A stretch of DNA of 64,000 nt from an uncultured Muribaculaceae bacterium (GTDB lineage Bacteria; Bacteroidota; Bacteroidia; Bacteroidales; Muribaculaceae). The notes under the pieces are model-generated. The model searched no databases and had not been told where the DNA came from. It worked only from the letters and a program-made list of their open reading frames with translations. Location: assembly GCA_944320595.1 (NCBI GenBank), contig CALUIB010000002.1, positions 62,001 through 126,000 of the forward strand, given 5' to 3'. This document shows, piece by piece, positions 16,932 to 24,993 of the stretch (position 1 is the stretch's first letter; every line of letters starts with the position of its first letter). A program made the position numbers and the translations under genes.

Positions 16932-18260
16932 TCACCATGACAGCCTCCCGGCCACATAGCCGGTGATAATGACGGCAGTAGTGATATAGAGGAAAATCAC
17001 ATTGTAAAGGAAACGGTTGTTCTGCCCTATGGTGCGTGCATTGCGCCACAGTGTGTAGATGCCAAAGAAAGCCGCCGCCACAAGCACCATGCTCCACGCA
17101 CCGGCACCAGAAGCGAGCGACACGCCGACAGCCGCACCAAAGGCGGGTACACGGGCAAGCAGCACGTATGCCGCAAGCAGCACAGCCACCACGGCGGCAA
17201 AGGCAAACCCGGCCACTCGCCATAGCATGTCATGCCGCCCCGACTGCATGAGCAAGTAACGCCCTATGAGCGGCATATTGAAATATACCGAGGCAAGCAG
17301 CAACACCACAGTGAGGTCGGTGACAAAAAGCATGAATGGCAGCGAGAACAGGAAAATGATGATGGAATACCGCTGCAACAGTGGCAAGCCGAGAAAACGG
17401 CGATATACGTTGCCCGGGCGGCGCATTATCCACGGCAGCGATATGATGATTGGTATCGACCACGGGAAGATGGCAAACACTATGTAGTTGACAAACACGT
17501 GCACCATGGATATGTCGCCCGGCACTTCCGCAAGCTGCTGGCGTATGTCGAATATCGACATAGCCGTGGCCGTGTCGCCTACAAGCACGTAAATTATGAG
17601 GAAGGCTGAAAAACAGGCAAGCAGCAAGGCCGCGGTGACCGAGGCAAACCGCCGCACAGCGCACGGCCTCGATGCAAGCAGGAACACGTATGCCATGAGC
17701 GCAAGGGCTATGGGAGCCGTGGCACCGATAAGCACCGTGGCTATGGCCGCCGAGAACACCACAAGCCAAAACGTGCGCCTGCCGCCGAGCCTCAGCCAGT
17801 GGTAGATGCTCATGAGCGCGAATATGAACAGGGCAGCTGGCAGCACCACCTCCGAGGCACGGAATGTGAGGCGCATCACCAATGCGCTCGACAAGAAAAG
17901 CAGCGATGCCAGAAATGACGAGCTGTAGCGGTCGATGCTACCGCCAAAGCGGAACAGGCACAAAGTGAGCGCCATGACGGCCAATGCCCCTGGCAAGCGC
18001 AACGCCACCACGTCGCTAATCATGGGCAGCAGCCCCTGTATCAAAAGTGCTATATGGACGTAAGCCCCTATGAATATGTTGCTGCCGCTGTCGAATATGC
18101 GGGCTATCGACCCGGCTCCGCCCGCGGCACCCATGCGCGCTATCATGGCAGTTTCCTCCTCGCTTGGCGGCATATTGCCCAGAATGGGGAATATTATCGC
18201 GGCCACTATCATCACAAGGAATACAAGCAGTGCTATGTCGGTGCTCACACTTCGAGGCAT
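16932..18260 (-). CDS. Multispanning membrane protein, possible GT-C-type glycosyltransferase
   Basis: The 442-residue product has about ten hydrophobic segments throughout. After the first, the soluble stretch includes PPSEEETAMIARM, and a later SDVVALRLPGALAVMALTL resembles the RLP motif of ArnT/PMT-like GT-C enzymes. No clear catalytic DD/DE motif is seen. It lies 13 bases downstream of gtrA on the same strand; GtrA proteins often move polyprenyl-linked sugars, which fits glycosyl transfer. The assignment is tentative and it could be an unrelated membrane protein. Confidence 0.6.
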   Translation of the reverse strand: MPRSVSTDIALLVFLVMIVAAIIFPILGNMPPSEEETAMIARMGAAGGAGSIARIFDSGSNIFIGAYVHIALLIQGLLPMISDVVALRLPGALAVMALTLCLFRFGGSIDRYSSSFLASLLFLSSALVMRLTFRASEVVLPAALFIFALMSIYHWLRLGGRRTFWLVVFSAAIATVLIGATAPIALALMAYVFLLASRPCAVRRFASVTAALLLACFSAFLIIYVLVGDTATAMSIFDIRQQLAEVPGDISMVHVFVNYIVFAIFPWSIPIIISLPWIMRRPGNVYRRFLGLPLLQRYSIIIFLFSLPFMLFVTDLTVVLLLASVYFNMPLIGRYLLMQSGRHDMLWRVAGFAFAAVVAVLLAAYVLLARVPAFGAAVGVSLASGAGAWSMVLVAAAFFGIYTLWRNARTIGQNNRFLYNVIFLYITTAVIITGYVAGRLSW

Positions 18261-18273
18261 ACGGCAAGTCTTT

Positions 18274-18714
18274 TTATTTGAACGTCACAAACCGGTTATA
18301 AGCATAGTTGGCAAGCGTGTAAACCACCATGCCTATGCACACGGCGGCATATTCGCCAAAGATGTCGGACGGTATTCCCATCACCTCTACTTCAAGGGCT
18401 TTCATCGGGTTGCGCAGGAAAAGCACAGTGACAAATTGCAGCCCGAAGCACACAAGGAAACCCACCACAAAGAGCAGCACCTCGCGGTGCAACTGCTTAT
18501 TGTGCGACTTGAACACCCAGTTCTTGTTCCACACAAAACTGTTGATAAGGCCGGCTATGTAACCTATCACGTCGGCAAGCATCAGTTTCATGCCGATGAC
18601 TTCATCGCACAAGAATATCACTATGAGCGTAATTAGTGAATTGCTCACCCCCACTATGCCATATTTTATGAGTTGTATTGTCGTTGTTTTTGCTTGTTGT
18701 TTGTCTATCATCAT
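18274..18714 (-). CDS. GtrA-family membrane protein
   Basis: The 146-residue product has four predicted membrane helices and the GtrA pattern: QLIKYGIVGVSNSLITL near the start, DVIGYIAGLINSFVWNKNWVFKSH in the middle and LANYAYNRFVTFK at the end. GtrA proteins are thought to flip undecaprenyl-linked sugars for surface polymer decoration. It overlaps the preceding TRIC-type gene by 4 bases and is followed closely by the possible glycosyltransferase, so all are probably one transcript starting at or before nth. Confidence 0.9.
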   Translation of the reverse strand: MMIDKQQAKTTTIQLIKYGIVGVSNSLITLIVIFLCDEVIGMKLMLADVIGYIAGLINSFVWNKNWVFKSHNKQLHREVLLFVVGFLVCFGLQFVTVLFLRNPMKALEVEVMGIPSDIFGEYAAVCIGMVVYTLANYAYNRFVTFK

Positions 18715-19340
18715 TCCTGAGTGTTTTCGTTATAATCGTGCATACTCGGTATCGACCATTTGCGCCGCACCGACAAGAAGCGCAGCAATATCACCGTCAC
18801 CGCACAGGCAATCTGCGCCACCACATCGTCGAGCCCCACCAGCAGCACCAACCAGTAGATTATGCCGCCTGCGATACAGGCCGTGGCATACACTTCCTTG
18901 CGGAATATCTGCGGCTCCACGTTGACAAAAATGTCGCGCAGCACTCCCCCCAATGCACCGGTCATGGTACCCATGAATATCGCCGTCCACATTGGAAATC
19001 CGAAAAGCAGCGTCTTCTGTATGCCTATCACCACAAACAGTGCAAGGCCGATAGTATCGAACAGCAAGAACGTCTGATTGAGCTTCACAAGGTATTTCTT
19101 GAACACAATCACTATGGCCAACGACAATGCCGTCACGGCCAAGTACCAACCGCTGTTCATCCAAAATGGCGTGGTGTTAAGCAGCACGTCGCGCATGGTG
19201 CCGCCGCCTATTGCAGTCACCAAGCCCGCCGAGTAAGCCCCGAACCAATCGAAATTCTTGGCCGCCGCCAGTCGTATGCCGCTTATGGCAAACGCCATAG
19301 TGCCTATAATCTCTATTACGAGCAGGAACAGGTCATTCAT
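18711..19340 (-). CDS. TRIC/UPF0126-type cation channel
   Basis: The product from the methionine at 19340 is 209 residues with about seven membrane segments. It shows the two internally repeated halves of the YicG/UPF0126 family: FAISGIRLAAAKNFDWFGA with GGGTMRDVLL, and ALFVVIGIQKTL with GTMTGALGGVLRDIF. The GG.xRD motifs are diagnostic. Bacterial TRIC homologues conduct monovalent cations. A longer frame upstream would run into nth and lacks family similarity. It overlaps nth by 8 bases. Confidence 0.9.
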   Translation of the reverse strand: MNDLFLLVIEIIGTMAFAISGIRLAAAKNFDWFGAYSAGLVTAIGGGTMRDVLLNTTPFWMNSGWYLAVTALSLAIVIVFKKYLVKLNQTFLLFDTIGLALFVVIGIQKTLLFGFPMWTAIFMGTMTGALGGVLRDIFVNVEPQIFRKEVYATACIAGGIIYWLVLLVGLDDVVAQIACAVTVILLRFLSVRRKWSIPSMHDYNENTQE

Positions 19341-19983
19341 CGCGTAGAGCCGTTTCGTTGTAATACTTGCAATACGGGCGCAGGCCACATTCGTGGCACT
19401 TGGGCTTGCGCGCCGTGCACACATACCGCCCGTGCAGTATCAACCAATGATGAGCCTTGCCAACCAACCGCTCGGGAATATTTGCCACAAGCGTGCGTTC
19501 GGTGACAAGCGGATTGGGAGAATCGTCGGTAAGCCCTATGCGGTTCGACACACGGAACACGTGCGTGTCAACCGCCATCGCCGACTTGTGGAACACCACC
19601 GAAAGTATCACGTTGGCAGTCTTGCGCCCCACGCCGGGTATCTTTGTCAGTTCCTCAAGCGTACTGGGCACTTTGCCGCCATAGCGGTCAACCAAGGCAT
19701 TGGCCATCCCCACCAGAGAGCGCGACTTGTTGTTGGGGAAAGTGACGCTTTTTATGTATTCAAAAATATCTTCCGGCGAGGCTTTTGCCATCGCCTCGGC
19801 CGTGGGATAAGCCTCGAACAGTGCCGGAGTGACCATGTTGATGCGCTTGTCGGTACACTGCGCCGACAATATCACGGCCACGAGCAACTCAAACGGTGTG
19901 CGGTACTGCAACTCGGTCTCGGCCACCGGCACATTCTGTTCAAACCATTCTATAACTGCCTTGTATCGTTGCTTCGTCGTCAT
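19333..19983 (-). CDS. nth: Endonuclease III
   Basis: Nth is a DNA glycosylase/AP lyase that removes oxidised pyrimidines. The 216-residue product has the helix-hairpin-helix PGVGRKTANVI with the catalytic lysine, the VDTHVFRVSNRIG segment with the catalytic aspartate, and a C-terminal C-x6-C-x2-C-x5-C iron-sulfur loop (CTARKPKCHECGLRPYC). It begins 85 bases after pheS on the same strand and overlaps the TRIC-type gene. Confidence 0.96.
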   Translation of the reverse strand: MTTKQRYKAVIEWFEQNVPVAETELQYRTPFELLVAVILSAQCTDKRINMVTPALFEAYPTAEAMAKASPEDIFEYIKSVTFPNNKSRSLVGMANALVDRYGGKVPSTLEELTKIPGVGRKTANVILSVVFHKSAMAVDTHVFRVSNRIGLTDDSPNPLVTERTLVANIPERLVGKAHHWLILHGRYVCTARKPKCHECGLRPYCKYYNETALRDE

Positions 19984-20001
19984 AGCCTATTTTAAAATGA
20001 G

Positions 20002-20036
20002 GTGTGCCGTCATTCCCTCGGGGCGTAACGGCACAC
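20002..20036 (-). terminator. Hairpin after pheS, related to dispersed GTGTGCCGT repeats
   Basis: GTGTGCCGT (20002-20010) pairs perfectly with ACGGCACAC (20028-20036), with an inner CCC/GGG pair, followed on the minus strand by CTCATTTT. It probably ends pheS transcription. The arm sequence recurs at 26555-26628, so it may also be part of a repeat family. Confidence 0.5.
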
Positions 20037-20068
20037 GTTGTTTTTTATATGTTGCGTATCGAACAAAT

Positions 20069-21088
20069 TCAATGAACCGACTTGAACTCTTCGAGGAAAC
20101 GGATATCGTTCTCGGAGAACATACGCAAGTCCTTCACACGGAACTTCAAGTTGGCTATGCGTTCCACGCCCATGCCGAATGCAAAGCCGCTATACACCTT
20201 GCTGTCGATGCCGCAGGCTTCAAGCACGTTGGGATCGACCATGCCGCAGCCAAGTATCTCCACCCAGCCGGTGTGCTTGCAGAAGTTGCACCCCTTGCCG
20301 CCACACAGGTCGCACGAAATATCCATTTCGGCCGACGGCTCGGTAAACGGGAAATAGCTCGGGCGCAGGCGCATCTTGGTCTCGGGACCGAACATCTCAC
20401 GCGCAAAGTAGAGCAACGACTGCTTCAAGTCGGCAAACGTGACACCTTTGTCAACATAAAGCCCCTCCACCTGATGGAAGAAACAGTGCGCACGGTATGA
20501 AATGGCCTCATTGCGATAAACGCGCCCCGGGCAGATTATGCGAATGGGCGGCTGCGTGTGTTCCATCACACGTGTCTGCACCGACGAGGTGTGAGTGCGC
20601 AGCAATATGTCGGGATTACGCTGCACGAAGAATGTGTCTTGCATATCGCGGGCAGGGTGGTCGGCGGCGAAATTGAGCGATGAGAACACATGCCAGTCGT
20701 CCTCAACCTCGGGGCCCTCGGCCACGGTATAGCCCAAGCGCGAAAATATATTGATAATCTCCTCCTTAACAAGCGACAACGGATGCCGGGTGCCTATCGC
20801 ATACGGAGCCGCGCTGCGAGTAAGGTCAAGCTCGGCACTTGCGTCGGTGCGATCCTCAAACGATGCCTTCAGCGAATTTATCTTATCGGTGGCAAGCGTT
20901 TTAAGCTCGTTGAGTTTCTGCCCTATCTCCCGTTTCTGCTCGTTAGGCACAGTGCGGAAGTCGTTAAACAACAGGCTTATTTCGCCCTTCTTGCTTAAAT
21001 ACTTGATACGGGCAGCCTCGATTTCCTCCATCGACGATACCTGCAATGCCTCGATAGCATCCTTCAGTTCTTGTATCTTGTTTAACAT
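20069..21088 (-). CDS. pheS: Phenylalanine-tRNA ligase alpha subunit
   Basis: PheS is the catalytic subunit that charges tRNA-Phe. The 339-residue product has the family length, an N-terminal coiled-coil (residues 1 to about 85), GPEVEDDWHVFSSLNFAADHPARD (motif 2 region), VYRNEAISYRAHCFFHQVEGL and the C-terminal GFAFGMGVERIANLKFRVKDLR (motif 3). The upstream region 21113-21143 holds a strong promoter. pheT is not in the window. Confidence 0.97.
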   Translation of the reverse strand: MLNKIQELKDAIEALQVSSMEEIEAARIKYLSKKGEISLLFNDFRTVPNEQKREIGQKLNELKTLATDKINSLKASFEDRTDASAELDLTRSAAPYAIGTRHPLSLVKEEIINIFSRLGYTVAEGPEVEDDWHVFSSLNFAADHPARDMQDTFFVQRNPDILLRTHTSSVQTRVMEHTQPPIRIICPGRVYRNEAISYRAHCFFHQVEGLYVDKGVTFADLKQSLLYFAREMFGPETKMRLRPSYFPFTEPSAEMDISCDLCGGKGCNFCKHTGWVEILGCGMVDPNVLEACGIDSKVYSGFAFGMGVERIANLKFRVKDLRMFSENDIRFLEEFKSVH

Positions 21089-21112
21089 CTTTATCTTGAA
21101 TAATTAGCGTTG

Positions 21113-21143
21113 CAAAGTTAGTGCAAGTCGAGCGCAATACAAA
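21113..21143 (-). promoter_or_regulatory. pheS promoter
   Basis: On the minus strand TTTG (21140-21143) and TAACTTTG (21113-21120) lie 19 bases apart. The sequence around it, up to about 21182, recurs upstream of the sulfatase gene at 36.5 kb. Confidence 0.8.
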
Positions 21144-21263
21144 ACAAATTCATTTGTTTTTATTGCCGAGACGCAGCCTAACCTTATCGAAACCAGCATC
21201 TCGATATGAAGTTCATACTTTTCGCCGAAAGCCGGTCTTCACCCTCAAAAAAATTGAAATGCA

Positions 21264-21296
21264 TTGCAAATTTCTTGCAAAATTTACCTATATTTG
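21264..21296 (+). promoter_or_regulatory. Promoter of the DUF4143 ATPase gene
   Basis: TTGC (21264-21267) and TATATTTG (21289-21296) are 21 bases apart, a match to the -33/-7 pair. It ends 25 bases before the chosen ATG at 21322, which supports that start over an upstream ATG in frame. Confidence 0.7.
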
Positions 21297-21321
21297 CAAT
21301 GCACTTAAACTTTTTTTCCAA

Positions 21322-22524
21322 ATGATTGAACGCAACGATTATTTGAATATTCTATACAAATGGAAAAACAAACAGGTCGTCAAAGTGATAACTGGCATAA
21401 GGCGATGCGGCAAGTCCACATTGCTAAAAATGTTCAAGGAAAAATTACTTAAAGAAGGGGTCGAGGAAAGCCAAATAATATGGCTTAATTTTGAAGACCT
21501 TGACAACGAGCCGCTATTAGACTATAAAACTCTATACGCACACGTCAAAAGACAGCTGCACCCTGGCGCAATGAATTACCTGTTTTTTGATGAAATACAG
21601 CTTGTCGCAAACTTTCAGAAAGTAATTGACAGCTTGCTCCTAAAAGACAATGTTGATATATACGTTACAGGCTCAAACGCTTATTTGTTGTCAGGAGAAA
21701 TAGCAACATTGCTCACAGGCCGATATGTTGAAATAAAAATGCACCCACTGTCATTCAAAGAATATGTTTCGGCTTTTGAACAACCTGCACCAATTGAGAA
21801 CATATACCGCAGCTACATAGAATTTGGGGCATTCCCATACATATTGCAATTGACCAGCGACCGCGAACTTGCCAACGAGTACCTTGCAGGGCTATACAAC
21901 ACTATAGTGCTAAAAGATGTGGTGGCACGGAAAAGGATTTCAGACGTAATGATGCTTGAAAGCGTGGTAAAATTCCTTGCCGACAACATTGGCAACCTAA
22001 CTGCGTCAAAACGCATAAGCGACACAATGACTTCGGCCGGGCGCAAAATATCGTCGCACACGGTCGAAAACTATATTTCCGCATTATCCGACAGTTTTAT
22101 TTTCTATCCCGTCACCAGATATGACACTAAGGGCATGCAATACTTGAAAACCGGGCAAAAATATTACTTGGCCGACATAGGGCTTAGGAATATAATCGTA
22201 GGAACCAAAGGCGGCGATATGGGACACATACTCGAAAATGTGATTTACCTTGAGCTTTTACGCCGTGGTGGTGAAATATACGTTGGCAAAAACGACAATG
22301 CCGAAATTGATTTCATTGTAATTAAAGGAGGAATGAAAGAATATTATCAGGTATCGTTAAGCGTGAGAGACGCACGAACACTGCAACGGGAACTCGCTCC
22401 ATTGCAAACAATTCCCGACCACAACCCGAAGTTCCTGCTGACGCTTGACAACGACCCTGTGACATCACACAACGGCATTAAACAAATATATGCCTTAGAC
22501 TGGTTATTAGACAAGCACTCGTAA
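21322..22524 (+). CDS. AAA ATPase with DUF4143 (ATP-binding protein of the AAA_14 group)
   Basis: From the methionine at 21322 the product is 400 residues. It has a Walker A GIRRCGKSTLL at about 25-35, a Walker B FFDEIQ and a sensor-like YVTGSNAYLLSGE. A C-terminal DUF4143-type domain includes DTKGMQYLKTGQKYYLADIGLRN and a final nuclease-like DNAEIDFIVIKG. Members are widespread in Bacteroidetes, often AT-rich and transferred; their role is uncertain. The AT-richness here stands out against the GC-rich pheS and tilS neighbours. tilS follows after 17 bases. Confidence 0.9.
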   Translation: MIERNDYLNILYKWKNKQVVKVITGIRRCGKSTLLKMFKEKLLKEGVEESQIIWLNFEDLDNEPLLDYKTLYAHVKRQLHPGAMNYLFFDEIQLVANFQKVIDSLLLKDNVDIYVTGSNAYLLSGEIATLLTGRYVEIKMHPLSFKEYVSAFEQPAPIENIYRSYIEFGAFPYILQLTSDRELANEYLAGLYNTIVLKDVVARKRISDVMMLESVVKFLADNIGNLTASKRISDTMTSAGRKISSHTVENYISALSDSFIFYPVTRYDTKGMQYLKTGQKYYLADIGLRNIIVGTKGGDMGHILENVIYLELLRRGGEIYVGKNDNAEIDFIVIKGGMKEYYQVSLSVRDARTLQRELAPLQTIPDHNPKFLLTLDNDPVTSHNGIKQIYALDWLLDKHS

Positions 22525-22541
22525 ATAACTGCACAACACAT

Positions 22542-23900
22542 ATGGAAAACAAAGGTTTCACAGAACGGGTGGCGCGGTACATGGCACGGCACGGCATGCC
22601 GGCATCGGACGCAAGGGTGCTGGTGGCACTGAGCGGCGGTGCCGACTCGGTGGCACTGCTATTGGCACTGCGTCAATTGGGATATTGCTGCATAGCCGCG
22701 CATTGCAACTTCCACTTGCGCGGGGAGGAGTCGATGCGCGACGAGCAGTTTGTGCGCGACCTGTGCCGCGACCTTGGCACACAATTGGAGGTAACCGACT
22801 TCGACGTGCCTGCACGAATGGCGGCCAAGGGTATTTCCACCGAGATGGCTTGCCGCGAGCTGCGATACGAGTGGTTTGAAGAGGTGTGGCAGGCCCGGCA
22901 ATGCAATTGCATAGCCGTGGCGCACCACAGCGACGACAATGCCGAGACGCTGCTGCTCAACCTGCTGCGCGGAACCGGGCTGGCCGGGGCGGCAGGCATC
23001 AAGCCCGTCAACGGCCACATAATAAGGCCGCTGCTGTGCGTGTCGCGCCACGACATCGAGGAATACCTGGAGTCGGCACACCAAGGCTACGTCACCGACA
23101 GCACCAATGCCATTGCCGACGTAAAGCGCAACCGGCTGCGCAACATTGTGCTGCCCGTCATTTCCGCGCAATTCCCATCGGCCAAGACCGGGCTGGCACG
23201 GTCAATCGACAATCTGCTCTCGTGCCACGAGCTATACGCCGAGCTGCTGTCGCGCCGCCTTGCCGAAGTGGTGGCAAAGCATCCCGCCGACGGCTACGCC
23301 GAAGTTGACATCGAGGCCATAAATGCAGGGCGCGGTGCCGAGGCTCTGCTGTTCGAGGCCATGCACCCATGGAGCTTCAATTCCACGCAAGTGGCCGAAA
23401 TGCTTGCCGCCTACAGGCGCGGCGACTCGGTGGGGAAAAGTTTCCTGTCGGGTAATTTCAAGGCAACCATAGGCCGCCGCAAGATAACGGTGGCCGAGAA
23501 CATCGGGCAGCAGCTAATACCCATCGACCTAAATTCGGGCTGCACAATCGCCGCCGCACCAATCACTCTGAAAATACAGCACCTCGACGCACGTGATTTC
23601 GACCTGTCGGTGTGCGATGGCCGCCACCGGGTGTGCTTTGGCCCGGGGCTGGCGCAGTGCGGCAGCATAGTGCTGCGTCACTGGCAAGAGGGCGACCGCT
23701 TCAAGCCATTCGGCATGCACGGGCGCAGCCGCCTTGTGAGCGACCTATTCACCGACCTGAAGGTGGACGATGCTACAAAACGCCGCACTTGGCTGCTCCA
23801 GGCCGACGGCGAAATAATATGGGTGGTGGGCTACCGCTCGGGCGACCTTTACAGCCTGCGACCGACCGACGGCAGCGTGTACTTTTTGACGGCCGAATAG
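22542..23900 (+). CDS. tilS: tRNA(Ile)-lysidine synthase
   Basis: TilS adds lysine to C34 of tRNA-Ile(CAU) so it reads AUA codons. The 452-residue product has the PP-loop VALSGGADSVALL near residue 27-38, the HCNFHLRGEES segment, and the VAHHSDDNAETLLLNLLRGTGLAG motif. A C-terminal TilS domain contains RHWQEGDRFKPFGMHGRSRLVSDLF. It is complete. Its start is 17 bases after the ATPase gene, and convergent recO follows. Confidence 0.96.
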   Translation: MENKGFTERVARYMARHGMPASDARVLVALSGGADSVALLLALRQLGYCCIAAHCNFHLRGEESMRDEQFVRDLCRDLGTQLEVTDFDVPARMAAKGISTEMACRELRYEWFEEVWQARQCNCIAVAHHSDDNAETLLLNLLRGTGLAGAAGIKPVNGHIIRPLLCVSRHDIEEYLESAHQGYVTDSTNAIADVKRNRLRNIVLPVISAQFPSAKTGLARSIDNLLSCHELYAELLSRRLAEVVAKHPADGYAEVDIEAINAGRGAEALLFEAMHPWSFNSTQVAEMLAAYRRGDSVGKSFLSGNFKATIGRRKITVAENIGQQLIPIDLNSGCTIAAAPITLKIQHLDARDFDLSVCDGRHRVCFGPGLAQCGSIVLRHWQEGDRFKPFGMHGRSRLVSDLFTDLKVDDATKRRTWLLQADGEIIWVVGYRSGDLYSLRPTDGSVYFLTAE

Positions 23901-23922
23901 CCGCCCCTCTCCCCGAGAATCC

Positions 23923-24648
23923 CTACTCGAACACTTGACGCAAGATGTCGGGCGACCTCATCGACCCAAGCGTGGAATTGTGGAGCTTGTAATAGTCGAG
24001 GGCTATGTCAAGTATCTCGTTGCGCTGCGCATGGTTGAACCTGAAGTGGTGCAGATTGGCAAACGTCATGCGAGCCAGCAACATCATCACAGCCGCCTCG
24101 CGCGGTGCAAGCACATGGGAATGCGCCGGGTGCGACTGCGTGAAGATGCCATTTTCCATGTCGAACCAGTACCCCGTGCGGTAGGTCGCCGTATCGGGCT
24201 GTATTCCAAGGAAAGCCCCCAAGTGGTAAAGGAAACATATATGGAAATTGGCCACGCCGCGGTCCATCGAGTCGAGCAGGCGCACCGAGGCCGCTATGTA
24301 GTCAAATAACGGCTTGTTCCGCTCGCTCTCCTGTATGCACCGCGACAGCAATTCGCTGATGAACATGGCCACTGCGCTTTTCGCCGGGTCGGCATATAGC
24401 CCGGCAAGCGGCACCACGCACCGGCAGTCCTTGAACGAATACAATTCACGGCCTGCCACTATGCCCACCTCGCACTCCACCATCGACAGCGGCATGAACA
24501 TGGCATTGCGCACACGCGCCGCCCGCGCCACGCCCTGCGGCAGCAATAGCGACATTCGCCCACGGGTGTCGCTATAAACGCGGGCTATCGAGTTCTTGTC
24601 GCTATACTTCATTACGTGAAGCACTATGGCACGAGTCTTTTCATACAT
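23923..24648 (-). CDS. recO: DNA repair protein RecO
   Basis: RecO helps load RecA with RecR onto single-stranded DNA. The 241-residue product (start at 24648, where MYEKTRAIVLHVMKYSDK begins the OB fold) has ARVYSDTRGRMSLLLPQG in the N-terminal part and the FLYHLGAFLGI segment in the helical part. The usual zinc-binding cysteines are absent, as in other Bacteroidetes RecO. A frame extending to 24696 lacks family similarity. It converges with tilS. Confidence 0.92.
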   Translation of the reverse strand: MYEKTRAIVLHVMKYSDKNSIARVYSDTRGRMSLLLPQGVARAARVRNAMFMPLSMVECEVGIVAGRELYSFKDCRCVVPLAGLYADPAKSAVAMFISELLSRCIQESERNKPLFDYIAASVRLLDSMDRGVANFHICFLYHLGAFLGIQPDTATYRTGYWFDMENGIFTQSHPAHSHVLAPREAAVMMLLARMTFANLHHFRFNHAQRNEILDIALDYYKLHNSTLGSMRSPDILRQVFE

Positions 24649-24685
24649 ATCTTTACCGGCACGGGGAAAAATGAATGACTGCCAT

Positions 24686-24831
24686 GGGTGTATCAAAATC
24701 CCTGCATTGATGCTGTAGAGACGATGTGTACATCATCTCTCAATGACAGTTTTACAATTATCAATGCAGTGGGTTGTAGAGACGCGATTAATCGCGTCTC
24801 TACGGGGGCAAAATCGCATTTTGATGCACCC
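24686..24831. repeat. 146-bp composite palindromic element
   Basis: Outer arms GGGTGTATCAAAAT (24686-24699) and ATTTTGATGCACCC (24818-24831) pair at 13 of 14 positions. Inside are arms CTGCATTGAT (24702-24711) and ATCAATGCAG (24760-24769), an imperfect GAGACGATGT palindrome (24718-24741) and a perfect 28-base palindrome at 24776-24803. No ORF lies in it. It resembles a MITE or compound REP element. Confidence 0.7.
24776..24803. repeat. REP-like palindrome GTAGAGACG family, copy A
   Basis: A perfect 28-base palindrome starting GTAGAGACGCGATT. It is identical to the copy at 28999-29026. Confidence 0.9.
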
Positions 24832-24926
24832 ACATGGCCGACGTAAATCATGGCCGCCCCCGTGCGCAATGCAAATTTAATAGATTTTTCATAGCCGCCA
24901 AACGGATGAGAGTGGGAAGTAATTGC

Positions 24927-24934
24927 TAAATTTG
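24927..24934 (+). promoter_or_regulatory. Candidate -7 box of the GH109 gene
   Basis: TAAATTTG fits TAnnTTTG and lies 59 bases before the chosen start at 24994. No clear -33 box is seen. Confidence 0.45.
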
Positions 24935-24993
24935 TAGAGGCAACTCATCTTTTTGTAAACTTTTAAACACAAACTTCTCATAATATGCATTTC

